Below are positions 9,864 to 17,440 of a DNA stretch of 64,000 nt, piece after piece. Within the stretch, counting starts at the first letter, position 1. Every line of letters begins with the position of its first letter. This stretch comes from Flavobacteriales bacterium (GTDB lineage Bacteria; Bacteroidota; Bacteroidia; Flavobacteriales_F; PHOS-HE28): NCBI GenBank assembly GCA_016788205.1, contig JAEUTA010000003.1, positions 62,001 through 126,000 on the forward strand, in the 5' to 3' direction. A program made the position numbers and the translations under genes. Under the pieces are notes generated by a model. It was not told the DNA's origin. It did no database searches and saw only the letters and a program-made list of their open reading frames with translations.

Positions 9864-10739
9864 ATGCGAACCCCCATCATATCCATACGCGGCTTGAGCT
9901 TCACGGGCCTAGTCGCTTTAGGTCTTGTGGCCTGCGAAAATGGCCCTAGTGAAACAGAGAAGGCAGCTCTTGCCGAGAATGCACGACTTCAAAGTGAAGT
10001 ACAGGGACGCGATTCGCTCATTGCGGACATGACCAGATCTTTCGGTGATATCGAACAGAATCTGGCGTTGATCGAGGACCGCGAGAAGTTGCTGCCCCCG
10101 GACGAGGCTAGCTTGACCGTGGACCAGCGAGAACGCATCATGCGCGATATCCAGTTGATGAACTCGTTGATGCAGGAGAGTCGCGATCGCGTAGCTGAGC
10201 TGACCAAGAAGCTGGATAAGTCCAAAGTTGAGTCGGGGTCACTGCGCAAGAAGCTAAAGGCTTTGGATGCCGACCTGGCGGCGCGTGATTCTGCGATCAC
10301 CCTGATGAAGGAAGAGCTGTTGGCCAAGGATTTCAAGATCGAAGAAGTGAACCAGAAGCTTACCGCGTTCGAGTTGGAAATGGCACGTCGCGAAGCCACG
10401 ATCGAGCAGCTGGGCAATGAGATGCACACGGCTTGGTACGCGATCGGATCCAGCAAGGAGCTAGAGGATAAGGGCGTCGTTACGCGCAGTGGCGGTGTCC
10501 TGGGTATTGGTCGCACTTCTGCCCTGAGCGAGGCGGTCGCGAGCAACAGCCTGCAGAGCATAGACACGCGGGCAACGGACCGTATTCCGTTGAAAGGTAA
10601 AAAGGTTGAGCTCGTTACAGAACACCCTTCGGGTTCATACGAGATCGTGAAGGAAGCGGATAAACTCGCCTATCTCCGTATCAAAGATGCGGATGCCTTC
10701 TGGAGGTTGAGCCACTATCTCGTGGCTGAGGTTCGGTGA
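9864..10739 (+). CDS. Coiled-coil lipoprotein of unknown function
   Basis: The protein has 291 residues. MRTPIISIRG plus a hydrophobic stretch ending LGLVAC forms a lipoprotein signal. Residues about 30-190 are a long coiled coil rich in E, K, R, D and L (KAALAENARLQSEVQGRDSL, EVNQKLTAFELEMARREATI), and the C-terminal 100 residues form a compact domain (NEMHTAWYAIGSS, KGVVTRSGGVLGIGRT, ending FWRLSHYLVAEVR). Similar lipoproteins with a coiled coil and this C-terminal region are common but uncharacterised in Bacteroidota. The frame opens at 9756, but only the ATG at 9864 gives the signal peptide. A strong hairpin follows. Confidence 0.75.
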   Translation: MRTPIISIRGLSFTGLVALGLVACENGPSETEKAALAENARLQSEVQGRDSLIADMTRSFGDIEQNLALIEDREKLLPPDEASLTVDQRERIMRDIQLMNSLMQESRDRVAELTKKLDKSKVESGSLRKKLKALDADLAARDSAITLMKEELLAKDFKIEEVNQKLTAFELEMARREATIEQLGNEMHTAWYAIGSSKELEDKGVVTRSGGVLGIGRTSALSEAVASNSLQSIDTRATDRIPLKGKKVELVTEHPSGSYEIVKEADKLAYLRIKDADAFWRLSHYLVAEVR

Positions 10740-10754
10740 GGATGACCAACGAGC

Positions 10755-10791
10755 GCGAAAGCCGCTTCCTTAAAATGGAGGCGGCTTTCGC
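10755..10791 (+). terminator. Hairpin after the coiled-coil lipoprotein gene
   Basis: A perfect 11-bp inverted repeat GCGAAAGCCGC/GCGGCTTTCGC (10755-10765 and 10781-10791) has a 15-nt loop and no T tract, so it may be a weak or factor-dependent terminator. Confidence 0.45.
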
Positions 10792-10942
10792 ATGCATGGG
10801 AAGACCTGTAGCGCAGGGTCGACAGCTACTTGTTGAGCTGTCCTTGTACAATTAGATAGGGACGATCGTTCCCATGGCTCCGCGACCGGTCGATTGAGTG
10901 ATATGCGGCATCCCCTGGGCAAGGAAAAAGGAGGTTCCCGGC

Positions 10943-11515
10943 ATGAAGATGGCCTATGCATCATATCTAACTATGGTTAAGATGGACCAGAAACTATCCC
11001 AACGCCGAGAACGCCTCCAAGTGCGCCGTGCGTTGATCAATGAGCTGCATTTCACCCATGCGAACATGACCAGGTTGCTACGGGCCATCGCTCCACGTGA
11101 ATCGAATGGGCGACTGGGGGCGCTACTCAGGGACCAACTCGCACATGATCAGCGCGCTCAGCGAGCCGTTACGGACCTTGGAATGGATCTTGGGTCTCCG
11201 CCTGGCCCATGTGTTTGCGCAGAAAGCGAGGCCGTGCTGGAGGTGGTGCATCACGCAGATCGCGTTGATCGTGATGTGGCTCGTCGTGATCTGGGCATCG
11301 TAGACGCGTTGCGAGAGGCACGGGTCTTCATTATCCGCCGCTGGGGAGCCCTGCTCGATGGTGTGGAGCGCGAACAGGGAGACGGTCCCATGTTCGACCG
11401 GATCTTGAGCCTTCAGGCCAATGAGGCGGACAGTCATCGCGATCTGGTGCGGATATCCGGTATCCTGAACGACGACCTGAGCGGAGGACCTTGGAAGCGT
11501 TCTGCCAGAGCTTAG
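10943..11515 (+). CDS. DUF892/YciE-like ferritin-fold protein (tentative)
   Basis: This all-helical protein of 190 residues has a spacing of charged helices (RLGALLRDQLAHDQRAQRAV, then PCVCAESEAVLEVVHHADR, then FDRILSLQANEADSHRDLVR) resembling DUF892 ferritin-like stress proteins. The resemblance includes the Cys-rich turn followed by Glu, and a final helix with spaced E/H residues. Metal ligands cannot be fixed by eye. An AAGGAGG sequence at about 10928-10935 lies 8 nt before ATG 10943; a strong Shine-Dalgarno is rare in this window and supports this start. Upstream sequence 10740-10942 holds a 7-bp stem hairpin (10821-10842) and a near-palindrome GGGACGATCGTTCCC (10859-10873). Confidence 0.55.
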   Translation: MKMAYASYLTMVKMDQKLSQRRERLQVRRALINELHFTHANMTRLLRAIAPRESNGRLGALLRDQLAHDQRAQRAVTDLGMDLGSPPGPCVCAESEAVLEVVHHADRVDRDVARRDLGIVDALREARVFIIRRWGALLDGVEREQGDGPMFDRILSLQANEADSHRDLVRISGILNDDLSGGPWKRSARA

Positions 11516-11666
11516 GGAACCGGGTAGTGTGGAGATCATGCCAAGGAGACCCGAGGACTGTGGAGATCCTTCCCCGATCCAGCTTCGATCGGTCGTGTCG
11601 GCAGGCGCATCCCAGCTTCGGCATGATGATGGTCAATGAGTTCATACATCCAACGGACTCAGTACG

Positions 11667-12278
11667 ATGATCAAGCTGTTCTTCCTCACACTTTCGCTTT
11701 TAGCCGGGTCATCCATACTGGCGCAAGAGTTCCAGATCGGTGCTGGCTACAACGGAAGCAATGTGAGGGAAGCTGGCGAAGAACAATGGGTCGGTCGTGC
11801 GGGCTACCACGCAGGCATCGATTTGGTCCTGGGTGGGCTTTGGTTTGTGCGACCAGGAGCGCATTTCCAAGTGCGCAACTTGAACTACACGTTGGCCGGT
11901 GTGGATGCGAGCGGTACTCCCACGGGCACGGATGTGGAGTTCAAGTACACAGACCGCAGTTTGCGCATACCCTTGATGGTCGGTCGGCGGCTTTTGGACC
12001 CTAGTGATGATCCAGGTTTCAATATCTATGTTGTCGGCGGACCGTCAGCAGTGCTGAACCTGAGCGCGGACTTGCAGAACGATCAACTGGACGTGCGGAC
12101 CACAGGAACGCAATGGTACATCGGAGGCGGAGCAGGCTTGCAGCTCGCTTTCCTTTTCCTGGAAGGTGGCTACAACGTGGCGATGACCGATATTTTCGAC
12201 GGAGCTGCCTTCCGGACCGATCCACGTGTGAACCAAGTAACCCTTAGTGCAGGCATACGCCTGAAACTCGCGAACTAA
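11667..12278 (+). CDS. PorT-like outer-membrane beta-barrel protein
   Basis: This protein of 203 residues has a signal peptide (MIKLFFLTLSLLAGSSILAQ) and about eight predicted strands: EFQIGAGYNGSNV, GYHAGIDLVLGG, LWFVRPGAHFQVRNL and a final QVTLSAGIRLKLAN. It fits the 'outer membrane beta-barrel protein' group of Bacteroidota (PorT/OMP_b-brl_2). Substrate or function unknown. The next gene starts 12 bp downstream and may share the transcript. Confidence 0.75.
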   Translation: MIKLFFLTLSLLAGSSILAQEFQIGAGYNGSNVREAGEEQWVGRAGYHAGIDLVLGGLWFVRPGAHFQVRNLNYTLAGVDASGTPTGTDVEFKYTDRSLRIPLMVGRRLLDPSDDPGFNIYVVGGPSAVLNLSADLQNDQLDVRTTGTQWYIGGGAGLQLAFLFLEGGYNVAMTDIFDGAAFRTDPRVNQVTLSAGIRLKLAN

Positions 12279-12290
12279 AAAAAGTCCACC

Positions 12291-12641
12291 ATGAAAACCA
12301 CATCGTTCTTCAGAAACACAGCTGTAGCTTTTGCACTCACTGCTGGTCTTGGTCAAATCCAGGCAGCTCCTATCGGGGAGCGTCGCGTCATCGTGGATCA
12401 AGAGAAATTGAGCTCTATGAGCGCGGAGGATCAGAGGTCCATCCTCGAATTGCAAGGCCGTCTTGAAGCGGTGCTCGCTACGGACAGGTCCGAGCTTACG
12501 AGTGCTGAACGAAAGGCATTGCGCGCCGAGTACCGTGAAATGAAACGGGAGATGGATGCCTACAATGCGGGAGGCACTGTCATCTATTTGAGCACGGCCG
12601 GGATCATCATCATCCTGCTTCTGCTCATCATCCTGCTGTGA
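12291..12641 (+). CDS. Small exported protein with C-terminal membrane helix
   Basis: This protein of 116 residues has an N-terminal signal (MKTTSFFRNTAVAFALTAGL, cleavage near IQAAP), a helical charged middle (SMSAEDQRSILELQGRLEAV, SAERKALRAEYREMKREMDA) and a C-terminal helix GGTVIYLSTAGIIIILLLLI. The arrangement gives a periplasmic helix tethered by its C-terminus. No named family is recognised, though similar sequences occur widely in Bacteroidota. It follows the barrel gene by 12 bp, with no own promoter visible, and a strong terminator ends the pair. Confidence 0.68.
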   Translation: MKTTSFFRNTAVAFALTAGLGQIQAAPIGERRVIVDQEKLSSMSAEDQRSILELQGRLEAVLATDRSELTSAERKALRAEYREMKREMDAYNAGGTVIYLSTAGIIIILLLLIILL

Positions 12642-12653
12642 TACCTGTTCAGA

Positions 12654-12691
12654 AAAGCGCCCCTGCATGAAATGCAGGGGCGCTTTCTTTT
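12654..12691 (+). terminator. Rho-independent terminator
   Basis: A 15-bp perfect stem AAAGCGCCCCTGCAT/ATGCAGGGGCGCTTT (12654-12668, 12672-12686) with GAA loop is followed by CTTTT. It can act on both strands and separates the plus-strand pair from the minus-strand DUF1328-like gene. Confidence 0.88.
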
Positions 12692-12719
12692 GTGCGAATT
12701 CGAAACTGCGCAAGGCTGT

Positions 12720-12905
12720 TCAAGAAGCGCCCTTCCGGAACGATGCGAACAGCAAAATGGCCAGGAATGCACCGAAGAATGCGAGAAAGGCGCTTCGGGC
12801 AGCGGTCCCGGCCGGTTGTGGCAGACCGCTGAATCCTAGCACACCAGCGATGATCGCGAGCACCAAGAGGATGCTCGCCCAACCCAATATGCGCCTACGT
12901 TCCAC
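12720..12905 (-). CDS. DUF1328-like small membrane protein
   Basis: This product of 61 residues from GTG 12905 reads VERRRILGWASILLVLAII and then AGVLGFSGLPQPAG, followed by a second hydrophobic helix SAFLAFFGAFLAILLFASF. This matches the two-helix DUF1328/UPF0391 (YtjA) family of stress-associated inner-membrane proteins. The open frame continues to an ATG at 12992, which would add 29 hydrophilic residues not typical of the family, so GTG is preferred with moderate certainty. Monocistronic. Confidence 0.65.
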   Translation of the reverse strand: MERRRILGWASILLVLAIIAGVLGFSGLPQPAGTAARSAFLAFFGAFLAILLFASFRKGAS

Positions 12906-13211
12906 GGTCTTTGAGGTCTGTGAGGTCAGTGTATCCAGCGCCGTGCCATCATGGAACCTAGGTATCGGGTGTTCTCGGCAGAGGCGGACCACCCAGCATG
13001 CTGCAGCTTCCGTGGTGCTTGTTCCGCGAGATCGGGGAATTCATTCCCCAGCATCCTGGTAAGTATTCTTCTGCACCACGCGCTGGCAAAGGAGTTCAGC
13101 CTGCGGCACACTCTTTACTGCTGCGTCCCCAGTACGGAACGTTCTTTGGCAGAAGAACGCTTGAACACTGTATAACGGTAATTTGGACCGTGTGATCAAC
13201 GGTCCATCGAA
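12906..13211. other. Intergenic region with dyads upstream of the response-regulator gene
   Basis: About 300 bp without a supported gene (unless the DUF1328-like gene starts at 12992). It contains two dyads close to the downstream gene: CGTTCTT-N6-AAGAACG (13140-13159) and GGACCGT-N7-ACGGTCC (13185-13205). Between them lies TAATTTGG (13179-13186), a possible -7 box. The last 70 bp are visibly more AT-rich than the surroundings. Confidence 0.5.
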
Positions 13212-13580
13212 ATGGGAACAACGATGAAGAACGCATTGCTGGTGGACGATGAGCAAGAGATCTGCGAGTTGCTCTGCGCTATGCTGAGGCGTACGGGTGC
13301 ACAATGTCACTTCGCGCACAGTCTGGCTGAAGGGAGAGCTGCATTGGCGCATGATACGTACGACGCTGTTTTCGTCGACGTGAATCTGCCCGATGGACTC
13401 GGGTACGACTTGATCCCGGAGATCAAGGCAAAGACTCCTGACGCACGCTGCATTGCCATCAGTGCGATGGATGCTGAGCGTGGCCGTGCGGTAGCTGCTG
13501 GCGCTGATGTGTTCATCCCCAAGCCTTTCAACCGCGAGATCATCTTTTCAAGTATGCGCGAACTGGGATTCAGCGCCTGA
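13212..13580 (+). CDS. Single-domain response regulator (CheY-like)
   Basis: The 122 residues are almost entirely a receiver domain: acidic pair in LLVDDEQEI, phosphoacceptor Asp in VFVDVNLPD, conserved Ser in IAISAMD and Lys in IPKPFNR. There is no output domain, so it must act through protein contact or phosphorelay. ATG 13224 (MKNALLVDDE) is an alternative start. It lies 23 bp before the NtrC-type regulator and in front of a histidine kinase on the same strand, suggesting one signalling cluster. Confidence 0.9.
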   Translation: MGTTMKNALLVDDEQEICELLCAMLRRTGAQCHFAHSLAEGRAALAHDTYDAVFVDVNLPDGLGYDLIPEIKAKTPDARCIAISAMDAERGRAVAAGADVFIPKPFNREIIFSSMRELGFSA

Positions 13581-13603
13581 CCACCATACCAATACTCTCC
13601 ACC

Positions 13604-15022
13604 ATGGCCACCGCCAACATCCTAGTCATTGATGACGATCAGGACCTTTGCACCCTGTTAGCCCGGCTTCTAACGAAGAACGGCTATTCCGTCTCCACAG
13701 CGAACAGGGGGGCAGCAGCGCGTGAGGCGATCTCTGCCAAGCACTTCGACTTGGTTCTTTGCGATCACCGGCTGCCCGATACGGATGCGCCTCAAATGCT
13801 CGAGTACATCCGCTCCAATTCAGCTGGTACGCAGGTCATCATCATCACCGGCTACAGCGAAGTTCGATTGGCCGTGGAGTTGATGCGCAAGGGAGCCTTC
13901 GATTATATCGGTAAGCCGCTGTATCCGGATGAGCTGCTCATGCGCGTGCAGGATGCCCTTTCCGCAGGAGGGGCTGAAGTTTCGCGCACCGAAAAGGTGG
14001 CCGCTCCCGTCGCAGGAAAGCCGAAAACCACAACGAACACAGGTTATGTTGACGGTCAAGGTCCTGCCTCACAATTGATCGCCAAGCACATCGCTTTGGT
14101 CGCCCCCACGGACATGTCCGTATTGATCACCGGGGAGACCGGGACAGGCAAGGAGTTCGTGGCGAAACGGATCCATGCGGAAAGTGTGCGGGCGAAGGCA
14201 CCCTTCGTTTCCGTGGACTGTGGTGCGCTGCCCAAGGAACTTGCCGGAAGCGAATTGTTCGGACATACCAAAGGGGCTTTTACCGGAGCGGTAAGCGATC
14301 GTGCAGGCAGCTTTGAGCAAGCGGATGGGGGCACGCTATTCCTTGATGAGATCGGTAATCTCACGTATGAGAACCAGATCAAGCTGCTTCGGGTCTTGCA
14401 GGAGCGCAAATTCAAGCGCATCGGCGGGACGAAGGATATCGAAGTGGATGTGCGCATACTTGCGGCCACGAATGAGGATCTGAGTAAAGCCGTGGCCGAA
14501 GGGCGCTTCCGGGAGGACCTTCTGCATCGCATTCAAGAGTTCACGATACATCTGTTGCCGTTGCGTGAGCGTCGGGAGGACATTCCGAAGTTCGCACAGC
14601 ATTTCGTTGCACTTGCGAATGAACGCTTGGGTCGCAGCGTGGAAGGATTCGATGATGCTTCGCTCCAGTGCTTGGTGGGCCACGGTTGGAGCGGGAACCT
14701 GAGGGAGTTGGGGAATGTGATCAAACGAGCTGTGCTGTTGAGCACTGGAACGCATATCACCTCGGACTGCCTACCGGCCGTGGTATTGAGCAGGTCCTCT
14801 TCGTCCCCGGTGAGTGCAGATGTCATGTCCTCCACCTTTCAGGGTGGTGCGACACAACGTGGGGACGACGGGTTGCGCGGTGTTGCCCACCAGGCGGAGC
14901 GGGAAGCCATTCTGCAGGCGCTGGAACGGAATGGGTACAATAAGTCGCGAACGGCCGAGCAGCTCAACATCGACAGAAAGACCCTGTACAACAAGCTGAA
15001 GTCCTACGGGCTGGAAGTTTGA
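13604..15022 (+). CDS. Sigma-54-dependent transcriptional activator, NtrC family
   Basis: The protein has 472 residues in three domains. The receiver (about 1-120) has DDDQD acidic residues, phosphoacceptor Asp in VLCDHRLPD and Lys in GKPLYP. The AAA+ sigma-54 interaction domain (about 150-380) has Walker A GETGTGKE, the sigma-54 contact loop GAFTGA and Walker B GGTLFLDEIG. The Fis-type helix-turn-helix is at the C-terminus (NKSRTAEQLNIDRKTLYNKL). It activates RpoN-dependent promoters after phosphorylation. The likely partner is the histidine kinase starting 91 bp downstream. I found no convincing -24/-12 site in the adjacent intergenic sequence. Confidence 0.95.
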   Translation: MATANILVIDDDQDLCTLLARLLTKNGYSVSTANRGAAAREAISAKHFDLVLCDHRLPDTDAPQMLEYIRSNSAGTQVIIITGYSEVRLAVELMRKGAFDYIGKPLYPDELLMRVQDALSAGGAEVSRTEKVAAPVAGKPKTTTNTGYVDGQGPASQLIAKHIALVAPTDMSVLITGETGTGKEFVAKRIHAESVRAKAPFVSVDCGALPKELAGSELFGHTKGAFTGAVSDRAGSFEQADGGTLFLDEIGNLTYENQIKLLRVLQERKFKRIGGTKDIEVDVRILAATNEDLSKAVAEGRFREDLLHRIQEFTIHLLPLRERREDIPKFAQHFVALANERLGRSVEGFDDASLQCLVGHGWSGNLRELGNVIKRAVLLSTGTHITSDCLPAVVLSRSSSSPVSADVMSSTFQGGATQRGDDGLRGVAHQAEREAILQALERNGYNKSRTAEQLNIDRKTLYNKLKSYGLEV

Positions 15023-15058
15023 GCGTTCGACGATCCGTTGTCCTATCGCCGCGGAGGG

Positions 15059-15066
15059 TATTCTTG
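15059..15066 (+). promoter_or_regulatory. Possible promoter TTG-N18-TATTCTTG before the CHASE3 kinase
   Basis: TTG at 15038-15040 and TATTCTTG at 15059-15066 give an 18-nt spacer, close to the Bacteroidota TTG-N19-TAnnTTTG arrangement, with one mismatch in the -7 box. Confidence 0.35.
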
Positions 15067-15113
15067 TACCGGCTGGCCAGAGCGAGGTTCATCGTGCCCA
15101 CCACCCCAACCCC

Positions 15114-16886
15114 ATGACCGAACTCCAAAAGGAGCGTGAGGAGCGAAAGCTCACAACGTTGCTGTACATCGGCTCCGTGGTGGTGATGCTCTTACTGCTA
15201 TATGCCACCTATACCAACATCAAGCAATACGGTGAATCGGTCCGCAAGGTAAGGGCGCACAACCAGGCGCTCATCGAATTGGAAGGTTCGCTCTCCAGTT
15301 TGCGCGATGCCGAAACCGGTGTGCGTGGCTACCAGTTGACCAATGACACGACATTCCTGCAGCCATACGAGCAGGCCAACCGCCGCCTGAAGGATCATCT
15401 TGCCCACTTACGATCAGGACTGAACGCTGATGATTCGCTGCGTTTGCTCGAACTCCGCGAACGCGCGATGGGCATCCAGGGCGTATGGCGATCCATGGTG
15501 TTCAACAACGGGAACACGTTCGTTTCCCGACCCTCGCTCGCTTACGATCTGCGGGAGGCCAAGGCGCTGATGGATACGCTGCGTGTGGTGCATGAAAAGC
15601 TCATGGCCGATCGCATCCAGGAACGTGAGAAACTGTTGGAGGAGGAACGCAGCGATGGTGTGGACGCACCGTTCATGTTGGTGATCTACTCGCTACTGAC
15701 CATCGTGGCCACATCCATCCTGTTCTGGAGGCTCGCGCGCACCCTACGCCGCAATGAAGAAGTACGGCTCGCGCTGCGGATGAAGCTGAAAGACCTGGAT
15801 AGGGAGGTGAGCCAGCGGGCTAGTTTACAGATGCGCCTGCAAAAGGTATTGGATGTATCCCCGAGCAGCATCATGTCGTTCCGCGCTATTCGGGACGAAT
15901 CCAATTCCATCATCGATTTCGAGTGGCTCAGCTCGAACACGAAAGCCAATTCCACGGTGGGGCGTGATGATCTCGTTGGCAAACGACTGCTTGAGGAGAT
16001 GCCCGAGAACAGAGCATCGGGCCTGTTCGATGCTTATGTGGAGGTGGTCGGCAATGACATCCCCTTCGTCAAGGAGTTCCACTATACCGGCTCGGGGTTG
16101 GATGCCTGGTTCAGGAACCACGCGGTGAAACTGGAGGATGGCTTCATGGTCACCTTCAGCGACATAACCGATCAGAAACGGGCTGAGCAGATCAACATGG
16201 AATCCGATCGGTTGGAGCTCACCGCCCAGATAACGCGAACCGTTGCGCACGAGGTCAGGAACCCGCTCACCAATATCCACCTTGCCGTGGAACAGGTGCA
16301 GGATGAGGTCGGGGATAAGAAGGACCTGGTGGATCCCTATTTCGCGATCATCGATCGGAACCTGAAACGCATAGGAACGCTCATCAAGGAAATGCTCGAA
16401 TCATCGCGAAAGCGGGAGTTGAAGCTAATCCCCTGCAAGATGGATGATATAGTGAACAATGCGCTGAAGGCCGTGACCGATCGCCTCTCTCTGAAGGGCA
16501 TGATGAGCGTGGTGGACATTGCTCCGCAGCTGCCGGAGGTCATGGCGGATTGCGAGTTGATCAACCTGGCCATCATCAATATCGCCGTGAACGCCGTGGA
16601 GGCCATGGAACAGGGAAAGGGCAAGTTGGAATTCAGCGTGACCAGACAGCCCGATGCGGTGGTGATGGAGATCGCGGATAATGGCAAGGGCATACCTCCC
16701 GAGAATCTTCAGCGGTTGTTCGAACCTTTTTACAGCGGGCGGCCCGGAGGCCTGGGCTTGGGGCTCACCACCTCACGCAGTATCCTGCACAGCCATGGGG
16801 TCCAGCTGGATGTGCGCAGCAAATTGGGAACGGGTACCACCTTCTCGTTGCGCTTCCCGGAGCGCATCTTCGTGCCTGGAACGTGA
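15114..16886 (+). CDS. CHASE3/PAS sensor histidine kinase
   Basis: The protein has 590 residues. A first membrane helix (LLYIGSVVVMLLLLYATY), an extracytoplasmic CHASE3 domain (SSLRDAETGVRGYQLTND) and a second helix near residue 185-205 (FMLVIYSLLTIVATSILFW) are followed by a PAS-like domain (about 245-345). Next come the HisKA domain with phosphoacceptor His in VAHEVRNPLTNIH and the HATPase_c domain with N-box NIAVNAVEAM, G1 DNGKGIP and G2 GLGLGLT. All catalytic motifs are intact. It probably phosphorylates the NtrC-type regulator just upstream. CHASE3 ligands are unknown. Confidence 0.93.
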   Translation: MTELQKEREERKLTTLLYIGSVVVMLLLLYATYTNIKQYGESVRKVRAHNQALIELEGSLSSLRDAETGVRGYQLTNDTTFLQPYEQANRRLKDHLAHLRSGLNADDSLRLLELRERAMGIQGVWRSMVFNNGNTFVSRPSLAYDLREAKALMDTLRVVHEKLMADRIQEREKLLEEERSDGVDAPFMLVIYSLLTIVATSILFWRLARTLRRNEEVRLALRMKLKDLDREVSQRASLQMRLQKVLDVSPSSIMSFRAIRDESNSIIDFEWLSSNTKANSTVGRDDLVGKRLLEEMPENRASGLFDAYVEVVGNDIPFVKEFHYTGSGLDAWFRNHAVKLEDGFMVTFSDITDQKRAEQINMESDRLELTAQITRTVAHEVRNPLTNIHLAVEQVQDEVGDKKDLVDPYFAIIDRNLKRIGTLIKEMLESSRKRELKLIPCKMDDIVNNALKAVTDRLSLKGMMSVVDIAPQLPEVMADCELINLAIINIAVNAVEAMEQGKGKLEFSVTRQPDAVVMEIADNGKGIPPENLQRLFEPFYSGRPGGLGLGLTTSRSILHSHGVQLDVRSKLGTGTTFSLRFPERIFVPGT

Positions 16887-16898
16887 AGATCGCGGCCG

Positions 16899-16927
16899 TG
16901 TAACTTCCCGCTGTCCTGACCGTCCTA
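16899..16927 (+). promoter_or_regulatory. ECF-type promoter TGTAAC-N16-CGTCCTA before the sigma gene
   Basis: TGTAAC (16899-16904) and CGTCCTA (16921-16927) are separated by 16 nt, like an ECF -35 AAC / -10 CGTC pair. The same combination recurs before the genes at 18929 and 19410, so this is probably the autoregulated promoter of the sigma operon. Confidence 0.6.
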
Positions 16928-16954
16928 GGATGGAACACCGGGTTTCCTGCCCCG

Positions 16955-17440
16955 ATGACACTGGCCGAATACAATATCGCTGTGGATGCGCATGCCGATG
17001 GCGTTTACCGCTTTGCGTTGAAGCACTTGCGCGATGAGGACAAGGCCAAGGATGTGGTTCAGGAGAGTTTCGCGCGTCTCTGGACGAAACTGGAAGAGGT
17101 GGACGGTACCAAGACCAAGAGCTACCTGTTCACCACGGCCCACCATGTGATCGTGGATGAGGTGCGAAAAGCGCAACGCAGCACGCGAATGCAGGAGTCT
17201 CATGAAGACCTGCGGTTCACCGCTCAGCACCAACCCGACCTGAAGGGGATCCTGGATGCTGCATTGGCCACCCTGCCACCTGTGCAACGGAGCGTGTTGC
17301 TGCTCCGGGACCTGGAGGGATACACCTACGAGGAGATCGCAGAGCTCACCGCGCTGAACCTGGCTCAAGTGAAAGTGTACATCTACCGCGGCCGCACCGC
17401 GTTGAAGGATTACATCGGTCAACTCGACCTCGTGCTTTGA
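16955..17440 (+). CDS. ECF RNA polymerase sigma factor
   Basis: The protein has 161 residues. Region 2 is at residues about 10-75 (FALKHLRDEDKAKDVVQESF with the core-binding helix; SYLFTTAHHVIVDEVRK). Region 4 is at about 100-155 (LPPVQRSVLLLRDLEGYTYE, EEIAELTALNLAQVKVYIYR). The length and lack of regions 1 and 3 define an ECF factor. It is translationally coupled to the next gene: its TGA at 17438 overlaps the TTG start at 17437. The upstream TGTAAC/CGTC promoter suggests that it transcribes itself and the two envelope genes 1.5-2.5 kb downstream. Confidence 0.93.
   Translation: MTLAEYNIAVDAHADGVYRFALKHLRDEDKAKDVVQESFARLWTKLEEVDGTKTKSYLFTTAHHVIVDEVRKAQRSTRMQESHEDLRFTAQHQPDLKGILDAALATLPPVQRSVLLLRDLEGYTYEEIAELTALNLAQVKVYIYRGRTALKDYIGQLDLVL

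Noticed and set aside
13604..16954. Sigma-54 promoter near the NtrC-type regulator
   Set aside because: I looked for TGGC-N8-TGC type sites in the intergenic parts and found none with both elements and correct spacing.
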